DNA from: Pseudomonas palleroniana
GTDB lineage: Bacteria > Pseudomonadota > Gammaproteobacteria > Pseudomonadales > Pseudomonadaceae
Reading direction: 5' to 3'
DNA: 64,000 nucleotides
Assembly: GCF_003031675.1 (NCBI RefSeq)
Contig: NZ_PYWX01000029.1
Location: 286,724 to 350,723 of the forward strand
Each line of letters starts with the position of its first letter. Positions within the stretch are counted from its first letter, which is position 1. The notes beneath the pieces are model-generated. The model searched no databases, was not told the origin of the DNA, and saw only the letters and a program-made list of their open reading frames with translations. The position numbers and the translations under genes are program-made. Shown here in pieces: positions 63,870-64,000 of the stretch.

Positions 63870-64000
63870 CACTTCCGGCGCAGTCGAAACTAAAAACTCC
63901 TTGGTAAACAAGAAGTTACGAAGATTCAGGCAGCGAATAGCTTCAGTTCATCGAAGCCCAGAAGGAGTTGGTAGGGCGGTGTTGTTTGGCTCTATCAACG
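63870..64000 (+). other. Probable rRNA operon leader (truncated by the window edge)
   Basis: The sequence resembles pseudomonad rrn leaders in its strong promoter, non-coding nature and CACTTCCGGCGCAGTCG-like start, but the boxA antitermination motif and the 16S gene lie outside the window. The assignment rests on similarity recalled from memory. Confidence 0.5.

Noticed and set aside
1..64000. CRISPR array, prophage, integrase, transposase or toxin-antitoxin system
   Set aside because: No regularly spaced direct repeats of 24-40 bp, no integrase or transposase frames and no typical toxin-antitoxin pairs were seen; repeats present are REP/REPIN type.

Overview
The window is chromosomal DNA of a fluorescent Pseudomonas, most like the P. 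fluorescens group. Three things suggest this. Gene order matches Pseudomonas core clusters (coxBA-ctaG-coxC-surf1-ctaA-cyoE-sco1, zur-znuCB/znuA, polA-ErsA-engB, kinB-algB, gcdH-gcdG). The base composition is GC-rich. The intergenic regions carry REP/REPIN repeats with the core GTGGGAGGGGGCTTGCTCCC, known from P. fluorescens genomes. No phage, integrase, IS element, CRISPR array or tRNA was seen. Gene names come from recognising protein families and motifs by eye; no database was searched.

Layout. 1-4.2 kb: the 3' part of a radical SAM gene, a beta-carbonic anhydrase with a SulP-STAS transporter (likely a CO2/bicarbonate pair), and a conserved hypothetical gene. 4.4-13.2 kb: the aa3-type cytochrome c oxidase locus (subunits II, I, III; copper chaperones CtaG and Sco1; heme o/a synthases; SURF1; two small membrane proteins), with a REPIN inserted between coxA and ctaG. 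13.2-15.7 kb: metNIQ methionine importer. 16-18.1 kb: a large-subunit KatE catalase. 18.2-22 kb: a lipoprotein and the zinc uptake locus (zur-znuC-znuB facing znuA across a probable Zur box). 22-27.1 kb: thrB, a DUF2782 protein, polA, the ErsA small RNA with a sigma-22 (AlgU) type promoter, and engB. 27.3-32.9 kb: two c-type cytochromes, dsbA, an EEP-family hydrolase, a GGDEF cyclase (DgcH-like) and an AmpDh-type amidase.

32.9-37.5 kb: the KinB/AlgB two-component pair, then a sigma-54 promoter leading into a small-protein/DUF1328/lysozyme-inhibitor cluster. 37.5-38.2 kb holds no gene. 38.2-40.9 kb: GltP symporter and a nucleoside-recognition (SpmA/SpmB-like) membrane protein. 41-44.5 kb: an Mla-like lipid transport operon (permease, ATPase, MCE protein, lipoprotein). 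44.5-51.1 kb: a DUF5924-type protein, an M16 peptidase, a Na/Pi cotransporter, a TerC protein and a CitMHS citrate transporter with a possible Crc-controlled leader. 51.3-54.4 kb: a four-gene cluster of three DUF2388 exported proteins and a DUF4105 protein with a zinc-protease-like HELTH motif. 54.7-60 kb: a DUF1127 protein whose upstream region is full of CTGTAC repeats, a CoA-transferase and the pntAA-pntAB-pntB transhydrogenase. 60.2-63.7 kb: a LysR regulator and gcdH-gcdG (glutaryl-CoA catabolism). The right edge holds a strong, probably rRNA-operon, promoter and leader.

The strongest themes are respiration and its metal and heme maturation, zinc homeostasis, and envelope stress (AlgU-type promoter, ErsA, KinB/AlgB, DsbA, lysozyme inhibitor, Mla). 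I did not find a clearly new multi-gene defence or mobile system. The most open items are the DUF2388/DUF4105 cluster, the Sco-like CxxxC protein in the cox operon, the CTGTAC repeat region, the citM leader, and the sigma-54 promoter beside algB.
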